DNA of 64,000 bases, taken from positions 558,001 to 622,000 of the forward strand of contig NZ_JAUSTW010000001.1 in NCBI RefSeq assembly GCF_030813055.1, given 5' to 3'. Positions 16,984 to 26,118 of this stretch are shown here, piece after piece (the first letter of the stretch is position 1; the number at the start of each line of letters is the position of its first letter). A program made the translations under genes and the position numbers. This DNA is from Neobacillus ginsengisoli (lineage in GTDB: Bacteria; Bacillota; Bacilli; Bacillales_B; DSM-18226). The notes under the pieces were generated by a model. That model did no database searches, was not told the origin of the DNA, and worked only from the letters and a program-made list of their open reading frames with translations.

Positions 16984-17769
16984 ATGGTTATTTTTTTTCT
17001 ATTAGTGGTGTTTATTGGAGTCTGTCTCCTTTTATACATGTTAAAAGGAGCATTTCTTAATAAAGTGGTTGAACACGAATTGCTTTTTCATGATTTTCCT
17101 GCTTCATTTGAAAAAGTATCGATATTTTTTATTTCGGATATACATAGGAGGAGCATTTCGGACAAGGTGATTCGGCAAGTTAAAGGGAAGACGGATATGG
17201 TCATAATTGGAGGGGATCTAACAGAAAAAGGAGTCCCTTTTGAACGAGTAAAGGAGAATTTGAAGAAATTAAAGCAAGTTGGTCCGGTTTATTTTGTTTG
17301 GGGTAATAATGATTATGAAGTCGACTTTCATGAACTGGATGCTATTCTTCTGGATAATGGGGTGAAGGTTTTAGATAATACGTCTGTTACATTTGAATCT
17401 TCCAGCGGGGAAAAACTATGTTTGTTGGGTGTTGATGACCTTAATCAAAAACGGGACCGGCTGGATTTGGCACTTTTAGATGCTGAAATTAATAGCTTTA
17501 AAGTATTAGTAAGCCACTATCCAAGAATTACTGAAAAAATCCTCCCTGAACATAATATTCGTTTAGTTTTAAGCGGGCATACTCATGGTGGTCAAATACA
17601 TATTTTTGGATATAGTCCATATGAAAGAGGAAAAATAAAAAAATTAAAAAATACAACATTATTAATTAGTAATGGATACGGAACAACAGCGATCCCTTTA
17701 AGGCTTGGGGCTCCTGCAGAGTGCCATTTAATTATAATGAAAAATGGTCAAACGAATCACTTTCTTTGA
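16984..17769 (+). CDS. ypbG: Membrane-anchored metallophosphoesterase, YpbG-like
   Basis: 261 residues. One N-terminal membrane segment (about 2-20) anchors a calcineurin-like phosphoesterase domain with all metal motifs: FISDIHR, GGDLTEKG, WGNND, SHYP and SGHTHGG. Gene order (followed by mecB and gudB) matches ypbG of B. subtilis. Enzymes of this kind hydrolyse phosphoesters such as lipid-linked sugar phosphates or nucleotides; the substrate is unknown. GGGGAACGAG precedes the ATG. Confidence 0.85.
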   Translation: MVIFFLLVVFIGVCLLLYMLKGAFLNKVVEHELLFHDFPASFEKVSIFFISDIHRRSISDKVIRQVKGKTDMVIIGGDLTEKGVPFERVKENLKKLKQVGPVYFVWGNNDYEVDFHELDAILLDNGVKVLDNTSVTFESSSGEKLCLLGVDDLNQKRDRLDLALLDAEINSFKVLVSHYPRITEKILPEHNIRLVLSGHTHGGQIHIFGYSPYERGKIKKLKNTTLLISNGYGTTAIPLRLGAPAECHLIIMKNGQTNHFL

Positions 17770-17836
17770 TTAATAGTGATTGAGCATCCTTGCATAATTG
17801 GAAAAGCAGTGTTTGATAAAATCGGGGGAATATTGA

Positions 17837-18739
17837 ATGGAAGGTATGGAAGGAAAGTATAATATTAAGGCTGCATCAAAAATGCTAGGGATTCAACCCG
17901 GTACACTAAGAGCGTGGGAAAGGAGATATCAAATGATTGCTCCTATTCGGAATGAATCAGGGCATCGATTATATACGGAAGAACATATAAAAATTCTTAA
18001 ATGGCTGGTTAAGAAGATAAACCAAGGGTTTACCATTAGTCAGGCAGTATCCTTACTTGAGAATAACGAACTATTTTCTGATGGACCTAATGTAATAGAA
18101 GGGAACCAAATTACGAGTATGTCAGTTGAGCTTTTAAGTTCTTTAATAAATTTTAAGGAATTAAAGGCTCAAGAGATAATAAATTCATTATTTAGTCTCT
18201 TTACCATTGAAAAAGTAATATTCGATATTTTTGTCCCATTGCTTGAAAAAATTGGTGAGCTTAGGGAATCACATAAAATAAACGGTGCCAATGAACATTT
18301 TGCCTTCTCAATCATACGTTCAAGAATTGGAACAATTTTCTATAACTCGCCGCAAAATCCATATCTTCCAAAAGCAGTAGCGGTTTGCAGCCCTGGAGAA
18401 GCACATGAAATCGGTCTGTTAATATTTTCGTTGGTTCTGCGCCGAAAAGGATTTGATGTTGTTTATTTAGGGTCGGGTATTACAGAAGACGACTTAAATG
18501 AGACATTAAATAAGATTCATCCGGACTTTTTATTTATCTCTTGTACGATGAAGGAAAATTTGCCAAATGTCTTGCCTCTAATAACTAGTATCAAATTAAA
18601 CAATAAAAATCTTAAAATTGGTATTGGCGGTTATGCGGTTAAAACAATGAAACAGTCAGATAAAGAGCAGTTATCAGCTTTTATTGTTGGACAAACCCGG
18701 GGGGATTGGGAAAAGTGGTTATCTACCCGGGCAGGATGA
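17837..18739 (+). CDS. MerR-type regulator with cobalamin-binding domain (CarH/LitR-like)
   Basis: 300 residues: MerR helix-turn-helix (about 8-72, with LRAWERRYQM), a four-helix linker carrying E153-H154, and a Rossmann-type B12 domain with CSPGEAHEIG, where H190 is the expected lower cobalt ligand in the E/D-x-H-x-x-G loop. This is the architecture of CarH, an adenosylcobalamin-dependent photoreceptor repressor. The Trp that usually stands about ten residues before the EH pair is not present, so light sensing is uncertain. Inserted between ypbG and mecB, which are adjacent in B. subtilis. GGGGGA precedes the ATG. No carotenoid genes are nearby. Confidence 0.82.
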   Translation: MEGMEGKYNIKAASKMLGIQPGTLRAWERRYQMIAPIRNESGHRLYTEEHIKILKWLVKKINQGFTISQAVSLLENNELFSDGPNVIEGNQITSMSVELLSSLINFKELKAQEIINSLFSLFTIEKVIFDIFVPLLEKIGELRESHKINGANEHFAFSIIRSRIGTIFYNSPQNPYLPKAVAVCSPGEAHEIGLLIFSLVLRRKGFDVVYLGSGITEDDLNETLNKIHPDFLFISCTMKENLPNVLPLITSIKLNNKNLKIGIGGYAVKTMKQSDKEQLSAFIVGQTRGDWEKWLSTRAG

Positions 18740-18813
18740 TATAGACAATTCACCAACAGACTTCTTCGACATACACTGAAAATAAGAGTTATGTCACGGC
18801 AGGGGGCAAAAGC

Positions 18814-19395
18814 ATGCGCTTAGAACGCTTAACAGCCAATAAAATAAAAATTTTTTTAACCTCTGATGATTTATTTGAAAGGGGACTTTCCAAGGAAGAT
18901 ATTTGGAAGGATTCAATAAAATGGCATCAGCTCTTTCATGATATGCTGGAAGAGGCAAGTGAGGAATTTGATGTTGAAATACAGGGGTCCGTAGCGGTGG
19001 AAATTTTCTCGTTACAAGCTCAAGGAATGATCATGATTATTACGGTTGATGAAGTAGCAGAAGATGAAGAAATTCTATATGATGGATTCATTGAAATGCA
19101 AGTAAGAGTTGAAGGCTGCGATGACCTCTTATACGAATTTGAAAGCTTTGAGGATATCATTGAACTTTCCAAAAGATTATTGGCTATTAATATATGTGGC
19201 GGCAGTCTTTATTCATTGAACAACCGTTACTATTTTCTAATGAACAAACTAGATCCATCAATAATTGAGACATCGGCCTCGTTGTTGTCAGAATATGGTA
19301 ATCCTTCTATTCTTAGTTCTCATATCCTCGAAGAATATGGTAAAAAAATAATTGAAAATAAAGCGGTGGAAACAATTCTTCATTTTTTTAAATAG
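18814..19395 (+). CDS. mecB: Adapter protein MecB (MecA paralogue, YpbH)
   Basis: 193 residues, nearly the same as B. subtilis YpbH. N-terminal MRLERLTANKIKIFLT is the MecA-type substrate-binding start; an acidic middle and a C-terminal domain for ClpC binding follow. MecA-family adapters feed unfolded or regulatory proteins to the ClpCP protease, with links to competence and sporulation. Position directly before gudB agrees with ypbH. GGGGG lies about eight bases upstream. Confidence 0.88.
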   Translation: MRLERLTANKIKIFLTSDDLFERGLSKEDIWKDSIKWHQLFHDMLEEASEEFDVEIQGSVAVEIFSLQAQGMIMIITVDEVAEDEEILYDGFIEMQVRVEGCDDLLYEFESFEDIIELSKRLLAINICGGSLYSLNNRYYFLMNKLDPSIIETSASLLSEYGNPSILSSHILEEYGKKIIENKAVETILHFFK

Positions 19396-19419
19396 GCTTA
19401 CATGGTTAAGTCTATTCAG

Positions 19420-19447
19420 AAGCGGGCCACCGCCCCTTTGTTTTTTT
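19420..19447 (+). terminator. Probable intrinsic terminator after mecB
   Basis: A GC-rich short hairpin (GCGG with CCGC, or GGGC with GCCC) is followed by CTTTGTTTTTTT. The stem is short, but position and T-run support termination. Confidence 0.5.
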
Positions 19448-19571
19448 AAAAATTAAGAGTTTGCTGATTTAATGAAAACACCTTTTCCATTTTCATTAGT
19501 TACACGTTAGATTGCTAATGGGAACGTTTACATATTTGGATATAAAACATAAAAAAAGTGCATTTTTTATC

Positions 19572-19599
19572 TTGCATAAATTGTTTAAAGGTGTATACT
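19572..19599 (+). promoter_or_regulatory. SigA-type promoter of gudB
   Basis: TTGCAT at 19572-19577 and TATACT at 19594-19599, spaced by 16 bases, lie about 50 bases before the gudB start. Confidence 0.65.
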
Positions 19600-19652
19600 T
19601 GTGACTGAAAGCGGACAACATTCGTAAAAGAGATTTTTTAGGAGGTTTACAA

Positions 19653-20930
19653 ATGGTAGCCGAAAAAGGTACTGAAAAAACTAATCAAGGGGAAAAAAAT
19701 GATGTGTTAAAATCAACACAAACTGTTATCCATAAAGCCCTTGAGAAGTTAGGTTATCCTGAGGAAGTATACGAGCTTTTAAAAGAGCCGTTACGTATGA
19801 TGACAGTGAAAATTCCAATTAGAATGGATGACGGTTCTACTAAAATCTTTACAGGTTACCGTGCACAGCATAATGATGCAGTTGGACCGACAAAGGGCGG
19901 TATTCGTTTCCATCCTGGTGTGACAGAGACAGAAGTGAAAGCCCTTTCAATATGGATGAGTTTGAAATGCGGAATCGTCGACCTGCCATATGGCGGCGGT
20001 AAAGGCGGGATCGTTTGCGACCCGCGTGACATGTCTTTTCGTGAACTTGAAAGATTAAGTCGTGGATATGTAAGAGCAATAAGCCAAATCGTTGGACCAA
20101 CGAAAGATATTCCAGCACCGGACGTGTTTACAAATTCGCAAATAATGGCTTGGATGATGGATGAATACAGCCGGATTGATGAATTTAATTCACCCGGATT
20201 TATAACAGGTAAGCCGCTGGTACTCGGAGGCTCACACGGCCGTGAATCTGCAACAGCGAAAGGTGTTACAATCTGTATTCGCGAAGCAGCTAAAAAGTGC
20301 GGAATTAATATAGAGGGCGCAAGGGTTGTTGTTCAAGGTTTTGGTAATGCAGGGAGCTACTTATCAAAATTCATGCACGACGCCGGTGCGAAAGTAATTG
20401 GTATTTCAGATGCTTACGGTGCTTTGTATGATCCAAATGGCCTTGATATTGATTATTTATTAGATAGACGGGATAGTTTTGGCACCGTTACAAAATTATT
20501 TAATAACACCATTTCAAATAAAGAACTACTTGAACTTGATTGCGATATCCTTGTTCCTGCTGCAATAGAAAATCAAATTACAGCTGAAAATGCACATAAT
20601 ATCCGTGCAAGCATCGTGGTTGAGGCGGCTAATGGTCCGACGACATTAGAGGCAACTGAAATTTTAACTGAGCGTGGAATTTTACTAGTGCCGGACGTAC
20701 TTGCATCTGCAGGTGGAGTTACTGTATCTTACTTTGAGTGGGTTCAAAATAACCAAGGTTATTATTGGACAGAGGAAGAAGTAGAAGAGAAACTTGAGAA
20801 GGTAATGGTAAAATCCTTTAAGAATATTTATGACACAGCACAAACCCGTCGCGTCGATATGCGCCTTTCTGCTTATATGGTTGGGGTAAGAAAAATGGCA
20901 GAAGCAAGTCGATTTAGAGGATGGATTTAA
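19653..20930 (+). CDS. gudB: NAD-dependent glutamate dehydrogenase GudB
   Basis: 425 residues. The glutamate-binding segment PYGGGKGGI and the nucleotide-binding GFGNAGSYL motif are intact. It oxidatively deaminates glutamate to 2-oxoglutarate and ammonia. At the place where laboratory B. subtilis 168 carries a nine-base duplication that inactivates GudB, the sequence here reads a single VKALSIW, so the enzyme should be active. Position between mecB and ypdA favours gudB over rocG. AGGAGG precedes the ATG and a terminator follows. Confidence 0.95.
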   Translation: MVAEKGTEKTNQGEKNDVLKSTQTVIHKALEKLGYPEEVYELLKEPLRMMTVKIPIRMDDGSTKIFTGYRAQHNDAVGPTKGGIRFHPGVTETEVKALSIWMSLKCGIVDLPYGGGKGGIVCDPRDMSFRELERLSRGYVRAISQIVGPTKDIPAPDVFTNSQIMAWMMDEYSRIDEFNSPGFITGKPLVLGGSHGRESATAKGVTICIREAAKKCGINIEGARVVVQGFGNAGSYLSKFMHDAGAKVIGISDAYGALYDPNGLDIDYLLDRRDSFGTVTKLFNNTISNKELLELDCDILVPAAIENQITAENAHNIRASIVVEAANGPTTLEATEILTERGILLVPDVLASAGGVTVSYFEWVQNNQGYYWTEEEVEEKLEKVMVKSFKNIYDTAQTRRVDMRLSAYMVGVRKMAEASRFRGWI

Positions 20931-20952
20931 AAGCTTATCATTGAAAGATTAT

Positions 20953-20987
20953 AAAAAAACTCCTATCATAGCGGTAGGAGTTTTTTT
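20953..20987 (+). terminator. Intrinsic terminator after gudB
   Basis: A 13-bp perfect stem (AAAAAAACTCCTA with TAGGAGTTTTTTT) around a nine-base loop; the T-run is part of the right arm. Confidence 0.9.
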
Positions 20988-21026
20988 AGTATACAAGGAT
21001 GATTGTTTTTAAAGGAGTGCAATAGT

Positions 21027-21998
21027 ATGCAAATAGAAGATATTATCATAGTTGGAGGAGGACCATGCGGTTTAGCCGCAGCTATTTCCTTAAAGGAAAT
21101 TGGAAAAAATCCTCTTATTATTGAAAAGGGGAATGTTGTTAATGCTATCTACCATTATCCCACACATCAAACATTTTTTAGCACAAGTGAAAAGTTAGAA
21201 ATTGGCGAAGTACCTTTTATTACTGAAAGCTATAAACCAAAACGGAACCAGGCTCTCGTATATTATCGTGATGTAGTAAAAAGAAAAAAGCTACGTTTAA
21301 ATGCATTTGAAAAAGTATCAAAAGTGTTAAAACAAGACAATTTATTCCAAGTTATCACTGATAAAACTACCTATTTTTCCCGCTACGTGGTAATTGCAAC
21401 AGGCTATTACGATCATCCGAATTTTATGAATGTCCCCGGTGAAGAACTTCCAAAAGTTTTTCATTATTTTAAAGAAGCACATCCTTATTTTGATAAAGAT
21501 GTTTGTGTTATTGGCGGGAAAAATTCCAGTATTGATGCAGCGCTCGAGCTCGTTAAAGCAGGGGCAAGAGTAACGGTTTTATATCGGGGGAATGAATATT
21601 CACCAAGTATCAAACCATGGATTCTTCCTGAATTTGAAGCTTTAGTTCGAAATGAAACGATAGTCATGGAATTTAATGCAAATGTAAAAGAAATTACGGA
21701 AAATCAAGTGATTTATCTAAAAGATGGAGAACAAAAGGCGATCCCTAATGATTTTGTTTTTGCAATGACCGGGTATCATCCTGATCATCATTTCTTAAAA
21801 ACAATGGGTATCAATATTGATGAAGTAACGGGAAGGCCGATTTTTAATGCCGAAACAATGGAGACAAATATAATAGGTATTTATATTGCTGGTGTTATAG
21901 CCGCAGGAAATAATGCAAACGAAATATTTATTGAGAACGGCCGATTTCATGGCGGACAAATTGCAAATTCCATTGTAGGAAAAGAAACTGAAGGGTGA
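21027..21998 (+). CDS. ypdA: Bacillithiol disulfide reductase YpdA/BdrA
   Basis: 323 residues from the ATG at 21027, which has AAAGGAG about ten bases upstream; the frame is open from 21003 but lacks a site there. FAD-binding GGGPCGLAAA at the N-terminus and a second dinucleotide site VIGGKNSSIDAA identify the flavoprotein. YpdA recycles oxidised bacillithiol with NADPH. The window also encodes two bacillithiol synthesis enzymes (bshB1, bshA), so the redox system is consistent. Neighbours gudB and prsW match B. subtilis. Confidence 0.93.
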   Translation: MQIEDIIIVGGGPCGLAAAISLKEIGKNPLIIEKGNVVNAIYHYPTHQTFFSTSEKLEIGEVPFITESYKPKRNQALVYYRDVVKRKKLRLNAFEKVSKVLKQDNLFQVITDKTTYFSRYVVIATGYYDHPNFMNVPGEELPKVFHYFKEAHPYFDKDVCVIGGKNSSIDAALELVKAGARVTVLYRGNEYSPSIKPWILPEFEALVRNETIVMEFNANVKEITENQVIYLKDGEQKAIPNDFVFAMTGYHPDHHFLKTMGINIDEVTGRPIFNAETMETNIIGIYIAGVIAAGNNANEIFIENGRFHGGQIANSIVGKETEG

Positions 21999-22081
21999 AG
22001 GGCTGAGGAAAAGAATCTTTCATTTTCAATATGTACATTACATGTTACGATTAAGAAAATGGGTAGAAAAGAGGATCTCTC

Positions 22082-22771
22082 ATGCTGGGAATATTAACAG
22101 CCGGAATTGCCCCCGGACTGGCTTTACTAAGTTATTTTTATTTGAAAGATGAATATGAATCAGAGCCAATATCCTTTGTTCTCAGGACATTTTTATATGG
22201 AGCTCTCCTAGTGTTTCCGATAATGTTTATCCAGCATGTACTCATGACGGAACATTTGATTAAATCTGAATTAATGGATGCATTTCTTAGCTCGAGCTTA
22301 CTTGAAGAATTTTTTAAATGGTTCATTCTTTTTTATGTAGTGTACCAACATGTAGAATTTGATGAGCCCTTCGATGGAATTGTCTATGGTGTCGCTGTCT
22401 CACTCGGTTTTGCTACAATAGAAAATATATTTTATTTAGTTGCAAATGGGATTGAGCATGCAATGACACGTGCCTTACTTCCTGTGTCAAGTCACGCTCT
22501 TTTCGGAGTAATTATGGGCTTTTATATAGGAAAAGCTAAATTTACAGATGGCAATAAAGCTAAATGGATAATTCTTTCCTTATTATTGCCGTTTTTACTT
22601 CACGGTTTTTATGATTTTATTCTGTTATCACAAGAACATTGGATTGTTATTATTTTTCTGTTTATGATTTTCCTCTGGTGGTTTGGTTTAAGAAAAGTAA
22701 AAATGGCAAAGATCCTAAGCGCAAAGCATATGAAAGAACAATACTCATTGCAAAAAAACCTTCAATCTTAA
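22082..22771 (+). CDS. prsW: Intramembrane protease PrsW
   Basis: 229 residues, about eight membrane segments. The catalytic signature region LLEEFFKW (two Glu), a later Glu in FATIENIFY, and His residues in SSHALFG and LLHGFYDF belong to the PrsW glutamic-type family. In B. subtilis PrsW makes the first cut in anti-sigma factor RsiW, activating SigW under envelope stress. AGAGG precedes the ATG. The terminator overlaps its last codons. Confidence 0.92.
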   Translation: MLGILTAGIAPGLALLSYFYLKDEYESEPISFVLRTFLYGALLVFPIMFIQHVLMTEHLIKSELMDAFLSSSLLEEFFKWFILFYVVYQHVEFDEPFDGIVYGVAVSLGFATIENIFYLVANGIEHAMTRALLPVSSHALFGVIMGFYIGKAKFTDGNKAKWIILSLLLPFLLHGFYDFILLSQEHWIVIIFLFMIFLWWFGLRKVKMAKILSAKHMKEQYSLQKNLQS

Positions 22772-22784
22772 TGAAGGTTTTTTT
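22752..22784 (+). terminator. Intrinsic terminator overlapping the prsW stop codon
   Basis: AAAAAAACCTTCA (22752-22764) pairs perfectly with TGAAGGTTTTTTT (22772-22784); the left arm is coding sequence for the last PrsW residues. Confidence 0.88.
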
Positions 22785-22869
22785 GTTTTTACCTTTTAGA
22801 ATAAAATTTCCAATAAGACAAAAAATAGGGTTACTGTTAAAAAGATTTACATTTGGGGGTTACTATTCC

Positions 22870-23643
22870 ATGAAAAAGAAAAAAATCCTATTAAAATTGC
22901 TCATACTAATCTCCGTTTGTATGATGCCCTTTTTATTTCTGCAAAGTAAGAAGGCAGATGCTTTTTCCAATCAGGTAATCCAACGTGGTGCGGTTGGTAA
23001 TGATGTGATTGAACTTCAAACAAGGCTTAAAAATATTGGCTTCTATCATGGGAAAATTGATGGGGTTTTCGGGTGGAGCACTTATTGGGCATTAAGAAAC
23101 TTTCAATATGAATTCGGTATGCCAATTGATGGACTAGCTGGTGCAACAACAAAAGCTAAGCTGGTTAAGGCGACTAAATATAGTGCACAGACACAGAAAC
23201 CACCAAATAATTCACCAAATAATTCACCAAATAATTCACCAAATAATTCACCAAATCATCCACCTGCTGCAAATACACCAAATGGGTTTTCAAGTAATGA
23301 TATTCAATTGATGGCAAATGCTGTATACGGTGAATCTAGGGGGGAACCGTTTACAGGTCAGGTAGCAGTTGCTGCGGTAATTCTCAATCGAGTTAACAGT
23401 GCATTGTTTCCTCACACAGTATCAGGAGTCATTTTTCAACCTGGTGCTTTTACCGCAGTAGCTGATGGGCAAATTTGGCTTACACCTAATCAAACAGCCA
23501 AGAAAGCAGTTCTTGATGCGATAAATGGCTGGGATCCGACAGGAGAAGCATTATATTATTTCAATCCTGCTACAGCAACAAGTCCGTGGATTTGGTCTAG
23601 ACCGCAAATTAAGAAAATAGGAAAACATATTTTTTGTAAGTAG
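22870..23643 (+). CDS. sleB: Spore cortex-lytic enzyme SleB
   Basis: 257 residues from the ATG at 22870; the open frame further left overlaps prsW and has no start site. Signal peptide (about 1-26, ending near KADAFS), a peptidoglycan-binding domain (about 34-95, with GVFGWSTYWALRNFQ), a Pro/Asn/Ser linker built of tandem repeats, and the C-terminal Hydrolase_2 catalytic domain (MANAVYGESRGEPFTGQ, with its catalytic Glu). SleB is a lytic transglycosylase that degrades cortex during germination and needs YpeB, encoded next. Expected control by SigG; no convincing SigG promoter could be picked by eye. Confidence 0.93.
   Translation: MKKKKILLKLLILISVCMMPFLFLQSKKADAFSNQVIQRGAVGNDVIELQTRLKNIGFYHGKIDGVFGWSTYWALRNFQYEFGMPIDGLAGATTKAKLVKATKYSAQTQKPPNNSPNNSPNNSPNNSPNHPPAANTPNGFSSNDIQLMANAVYGESRGEPFTGQVAVAAVILNRVNSALFPHTVSGVIFQPGAFTAVADGQIWLTPNQTAKKAVLDAINGWDPTGEALYYFNPATATSPWIWSRPQIKKIGKHIFCK
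23203..23262 (+). repeat. Tandem 12-base repeat in the SleB linker
   Basis: Four exact copies of CCAAATAATTCA (23203-23250) and a fifth imperfect one encode PNNS units between the binding and catalytic domains. Copy number is likely to vary between strains by slippage. Confidence 0.95.
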
Positions 23644-23655
23644 GAGGTGAAGGAA

Positions 23656-25002
23656 TTGATAAGAGGTATTTTAATAAGTGTTCTTTCGATAGTTGTTGCA
23701 GGTACAGCTTATTGGGGCTATCAAGAGCACCAAGAAAAAAATGCAATTCTATTGAATGCAGAAAACAATTACCAGCGTGCTTTTCATGATCTATCCTATC
23801 AGATGGATTTATTGCACGATAAAATAGGGACTACTCTTGCAATGAATTCACGAAACTCGTTGTCTCCTTCCTTAGCCGAGGTTTGGAGAATCACTTCTCA
23901 AGCACATAGTGATGTTGGGCAGCTGCCATTAACGTTGTTACCATTTAATAAAACGGAAGAATTTTTGGCTAATATCGGAAATTTCAGCTATCGAACCGCA
24001 ATAAGGGATTTAGATAAAACTCCATTATCAAACCAAGAATATGATGCATTAAAAGTACTTTACAAGCAATCTGGTGATATCCAAAACGAACTTCGTAACG
24101 TTCAGCATATGGTTCTTAAACATAACCTGCGGTGGATGGATGTGGAATTAGCTCTTGCATCTGGAAAAGAAATGACAAATAACACAATTATTGATGGACT
24201 AAAAACAGTTGAGAAAACCGTCTCGGGATATGACGAAACAAATTTTGGGCCGACTTTTGCCAATATGCAAAAAAAAGATGAAAATTACAATAGAGTACAA
24301 GGTAAAGTAATCTCAAGTCAAGATGCTGTAAATATTGCAAAAAAATATATAAAGTTTGACCAGAATGCCAAAGTTAAAGTAACCGAAAATGGAAAAGGTT
24401 CGCACTATGGATTTTATAGTGTTTCATTACAAAATAAACAAACAGGACAAGAAGCTAGTATGGATATTACCAAAAAAGGCGGCCATCCGATTTGGTTTAT
24501 TAATCAACGAGAAGTAAAAAAACAAGCAATCAGCTTAAATGATGCCGGTAAGAAGGCCACTGATTTTCTAAAGGGAGCAGGGTATCATAACCTTGAGTTG
24601 TTTGAAAGCACACAATATGACGATATCGGCGTTTTCAATTTTGTTACTAATATAAACAATATTAGAGTGTATACTGAATCCATAAAAGTGAAAGTAGCGC
24701 TGGATAATGGAAGCATTAATGGATTTTCTGCGGAAGAATATTTAAAGACGCACCATAATAGAACAATGCAAACACCAAAAATATCGATTGAACAAGCACG
24801 AAACAAGGTGAACCCAAACTTTAAAGTGATGGAGAATCGGCAGGCAATTATTTTAAATGATTTAAATCAGGAAGTTTTATGCTACGAATTTCTAGGTACT
24901 ATTGGTGAAGATACGTATCGAATATTTATTAATGCACAAAGCGGAATAGAGGAAAAGGTTCAAAAGCTAAAAAATGCCGAGGCTATTTATCAGGACGTTT
25001 AA
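23656..25002 (+). CDS. ypeB: Germination protein YpeB
   Basis: 448 residues from the TTG at 23656, chosen because AGGAGGTG lies six bases before it and because B. subtilis YpeB also starts MIRGI. N-terminal signal or anchor helix, an N-terminal alpha-helical half (SYQMDLLHDKIG, LRWMDVELALA), and three PepSY-type repeats in the C-terminal half. YpeB is needed for SleB stability and localisation in the spore. It lies 12 bases after sleB, forming the usual bicistronic operon. Confidence 0.93.
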   Translation: MIRGILISVLSIVVAGTAYWGYQEHQEKNAILLNAENNYQRAFHDLSYQMDLLHDKIGTTLAMNSRNSLSPSLAEVWRITSQAHSDVGQLPLTLLPFNKTEEFLANIGNFSYRTAIRDLDKTPLSNQEYDALKVLYKQSGDIQNELRNVQHMVLKHNLRWMDVELALASGKEMTNNTIIDGLKTVEKTVSGYDETNFGPTFANMQKKDENYNRVQGKVISSQDAVNIAKKYIKFDQNAKVKVTENGKGSHYGFYSVSLQNKQTGQEASMDITKKGGHPIWFINQREVKKQAISLNDAGKKATDFLKGAGYHNLELFESTQYDDIGVFNFVTNINNIRVYTESIKVKVALDNGSINGFSAEEYLKTHHNRTMQTPKISIEQARNKVNPNFKVMENRQAIILNDLNQEVLCYEFLGTIGEDTYRIFINAQSGIEEKVQKLKNAEAIYQDV

Positions 25003-25017
25003 TATGGATGTGATGAT

Positions 25018-25200
25018 ATGAAGGTAGTAGAAAGGATTTTAATAAAGATCGTGATCATCCAGTTTGTCTTCCTTTTTTTAGCGCAACTTTTTTTTCATCA
25101 ATTAAATATTTTTCCGCAATTAGATCAGTTAACTAAATATGAAGGTGTGACTAAAAATACCTTTACCGAAATTCTCCAAACCTTTCTAGGGGACAAATAA
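25018..25200 (+). CDS. ypfB: YpfB-like small membrane protein
   Basis: 60 residues with one hydrophobic N-terminal helix and the conserved YEGVTKNTFTEI tail of YpfB (DUF5359). Function unknown. In B. subtilis ypfA (the PilZ-domain c-di-GMP receptor) lies between ypeB and ypfB; here ypfB follows ypeB after only 15 bases, so ypfA is missing. A terminator follows directly. Confidence 0.8.
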   Translation: MKVVERILIKIVIIQFVFLFLAQLFFHQLNIFPQLDQLTKYEGVTKNTFTEILQTFLGDK

Positions 25201-25227
25201 AGCAGGCCTTCCTGCTTTATTTTTTTA
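25197..25227 (+). terminator. Intrinsic terminator after ypfB
   Basis: ATAAAGCAGG and CCTGCTTTAT form a 10-bp stem with a CCTT loop, then seven T. Confidence 0.9.
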
Positions 25228-25443
25228 TTAAGGCTCTTTTCTATTTGTCAGTTATGAAGAAAAGAGCACGAAACCATAGATAATTACGTGTTTATAGCCT
25301 ATGTACGAGAAACAACAGTCAGGGGAGAAAACAGACTTATAAAAAAACATTTAAAATGTTAAAAAAAAGAGGCAATCTAAAATCTTATGGTAAAATAAAT
25401 TATATATCAGATGAGACGAACATGAAGTGTATTAGGAGGATTT

Positions 25444-26118
25444 ATGGAAAAGAAATTATCAATCGCAATTGACGGCCCGGCTGCTGCGGGGAAAAGTACA
25501 GTAGCAAAAATTGTAGCAGAAAAATTATCTTACATATATATTGACACAGGTGCCATGTATCGGGCCTTGACATATAAAGCAATTGTGAATCATCTTAATC
25601 TTGAAAATGAAGACCCTTTATTAGACACTCTTTTAGCCACTGAGATAGAGCTTCTTCCTTCAGAAAATGGCCAATTTGTGTATCTTGACCATCGGGATGT
25701 GACCAATGAAATCCGTTCTTCTATAGTAACTAATTCTGTTTCAATAGTATCTAAACATCAAAAGGTACGTGAAGAAATGGTCAGAAGACAGCAGGCTTTT
25801 GCAACAGAAGGTGGAGTTGTAATGGATGGAAGAGATATCGGTACGCATGTACTGCCCAGTGCGGAAGTAAAAGTGTTTTTACTTGCCAGTGTTGAAGAAA
25901 GAGCTGTCCGACGTCATACGGAAAATCTCCAAAAAGGATTCCCATCTGATTTAGAGAAATTAAAAGAAGAAATTGCCCGCAGGGATAAAATTGATTCTGA
26001 AAGAGAAGTTGCTCCATTAAAAAAAGCCGATGATGCTATTGAGATAGACACAACATCTTTGACCATTCCTGATGTAGTTGAAAAAATTATGGATCTAATT
26101 CACGAAAGGATTGGGTGA
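25444..26118 (+). CDS. cmk: Cytidylate kinase
   Basis: 224 residues. P-loop GPAAAGKST at 11-19, the CMP-binding [10 protein letters not shown] segment and DGRDIGT are as in bacterial Cmk. It phosphorylates CMP and dCMP with ATP, salvaging pyrimidine nucleotides for RNA and lipid synthesis. AGGAGG lies directly upstream. The stop overlaps the next start by four bases. Confidence 0.95.
   Translation: MEKKLSIAIDGPAAAGKSTVAKIVAEKLSYIYIDTGAMYRALTYKAIVNHLNLENEDPLLDTLLATEIELLPSENGQFVYLDHRDVTNEIRSSIVTNSVSIVSKHQKVREEMVRRQQAFATEGGVVMDGRDIGTHVLPSAEVKVFLLASVEERAVRRHTENLQKGFPSDLEKLKEEIARRDKIDSEREVAPLKKADDAIEIDTTSLTIPDVVEKIMDLIHERIG

Noticed and set aside
22795..22869. SigG promoter of sleB
   Set aside because: GAATA occurs near 22799 but no convincing CATnnTA partner follows at 17-18 bases.
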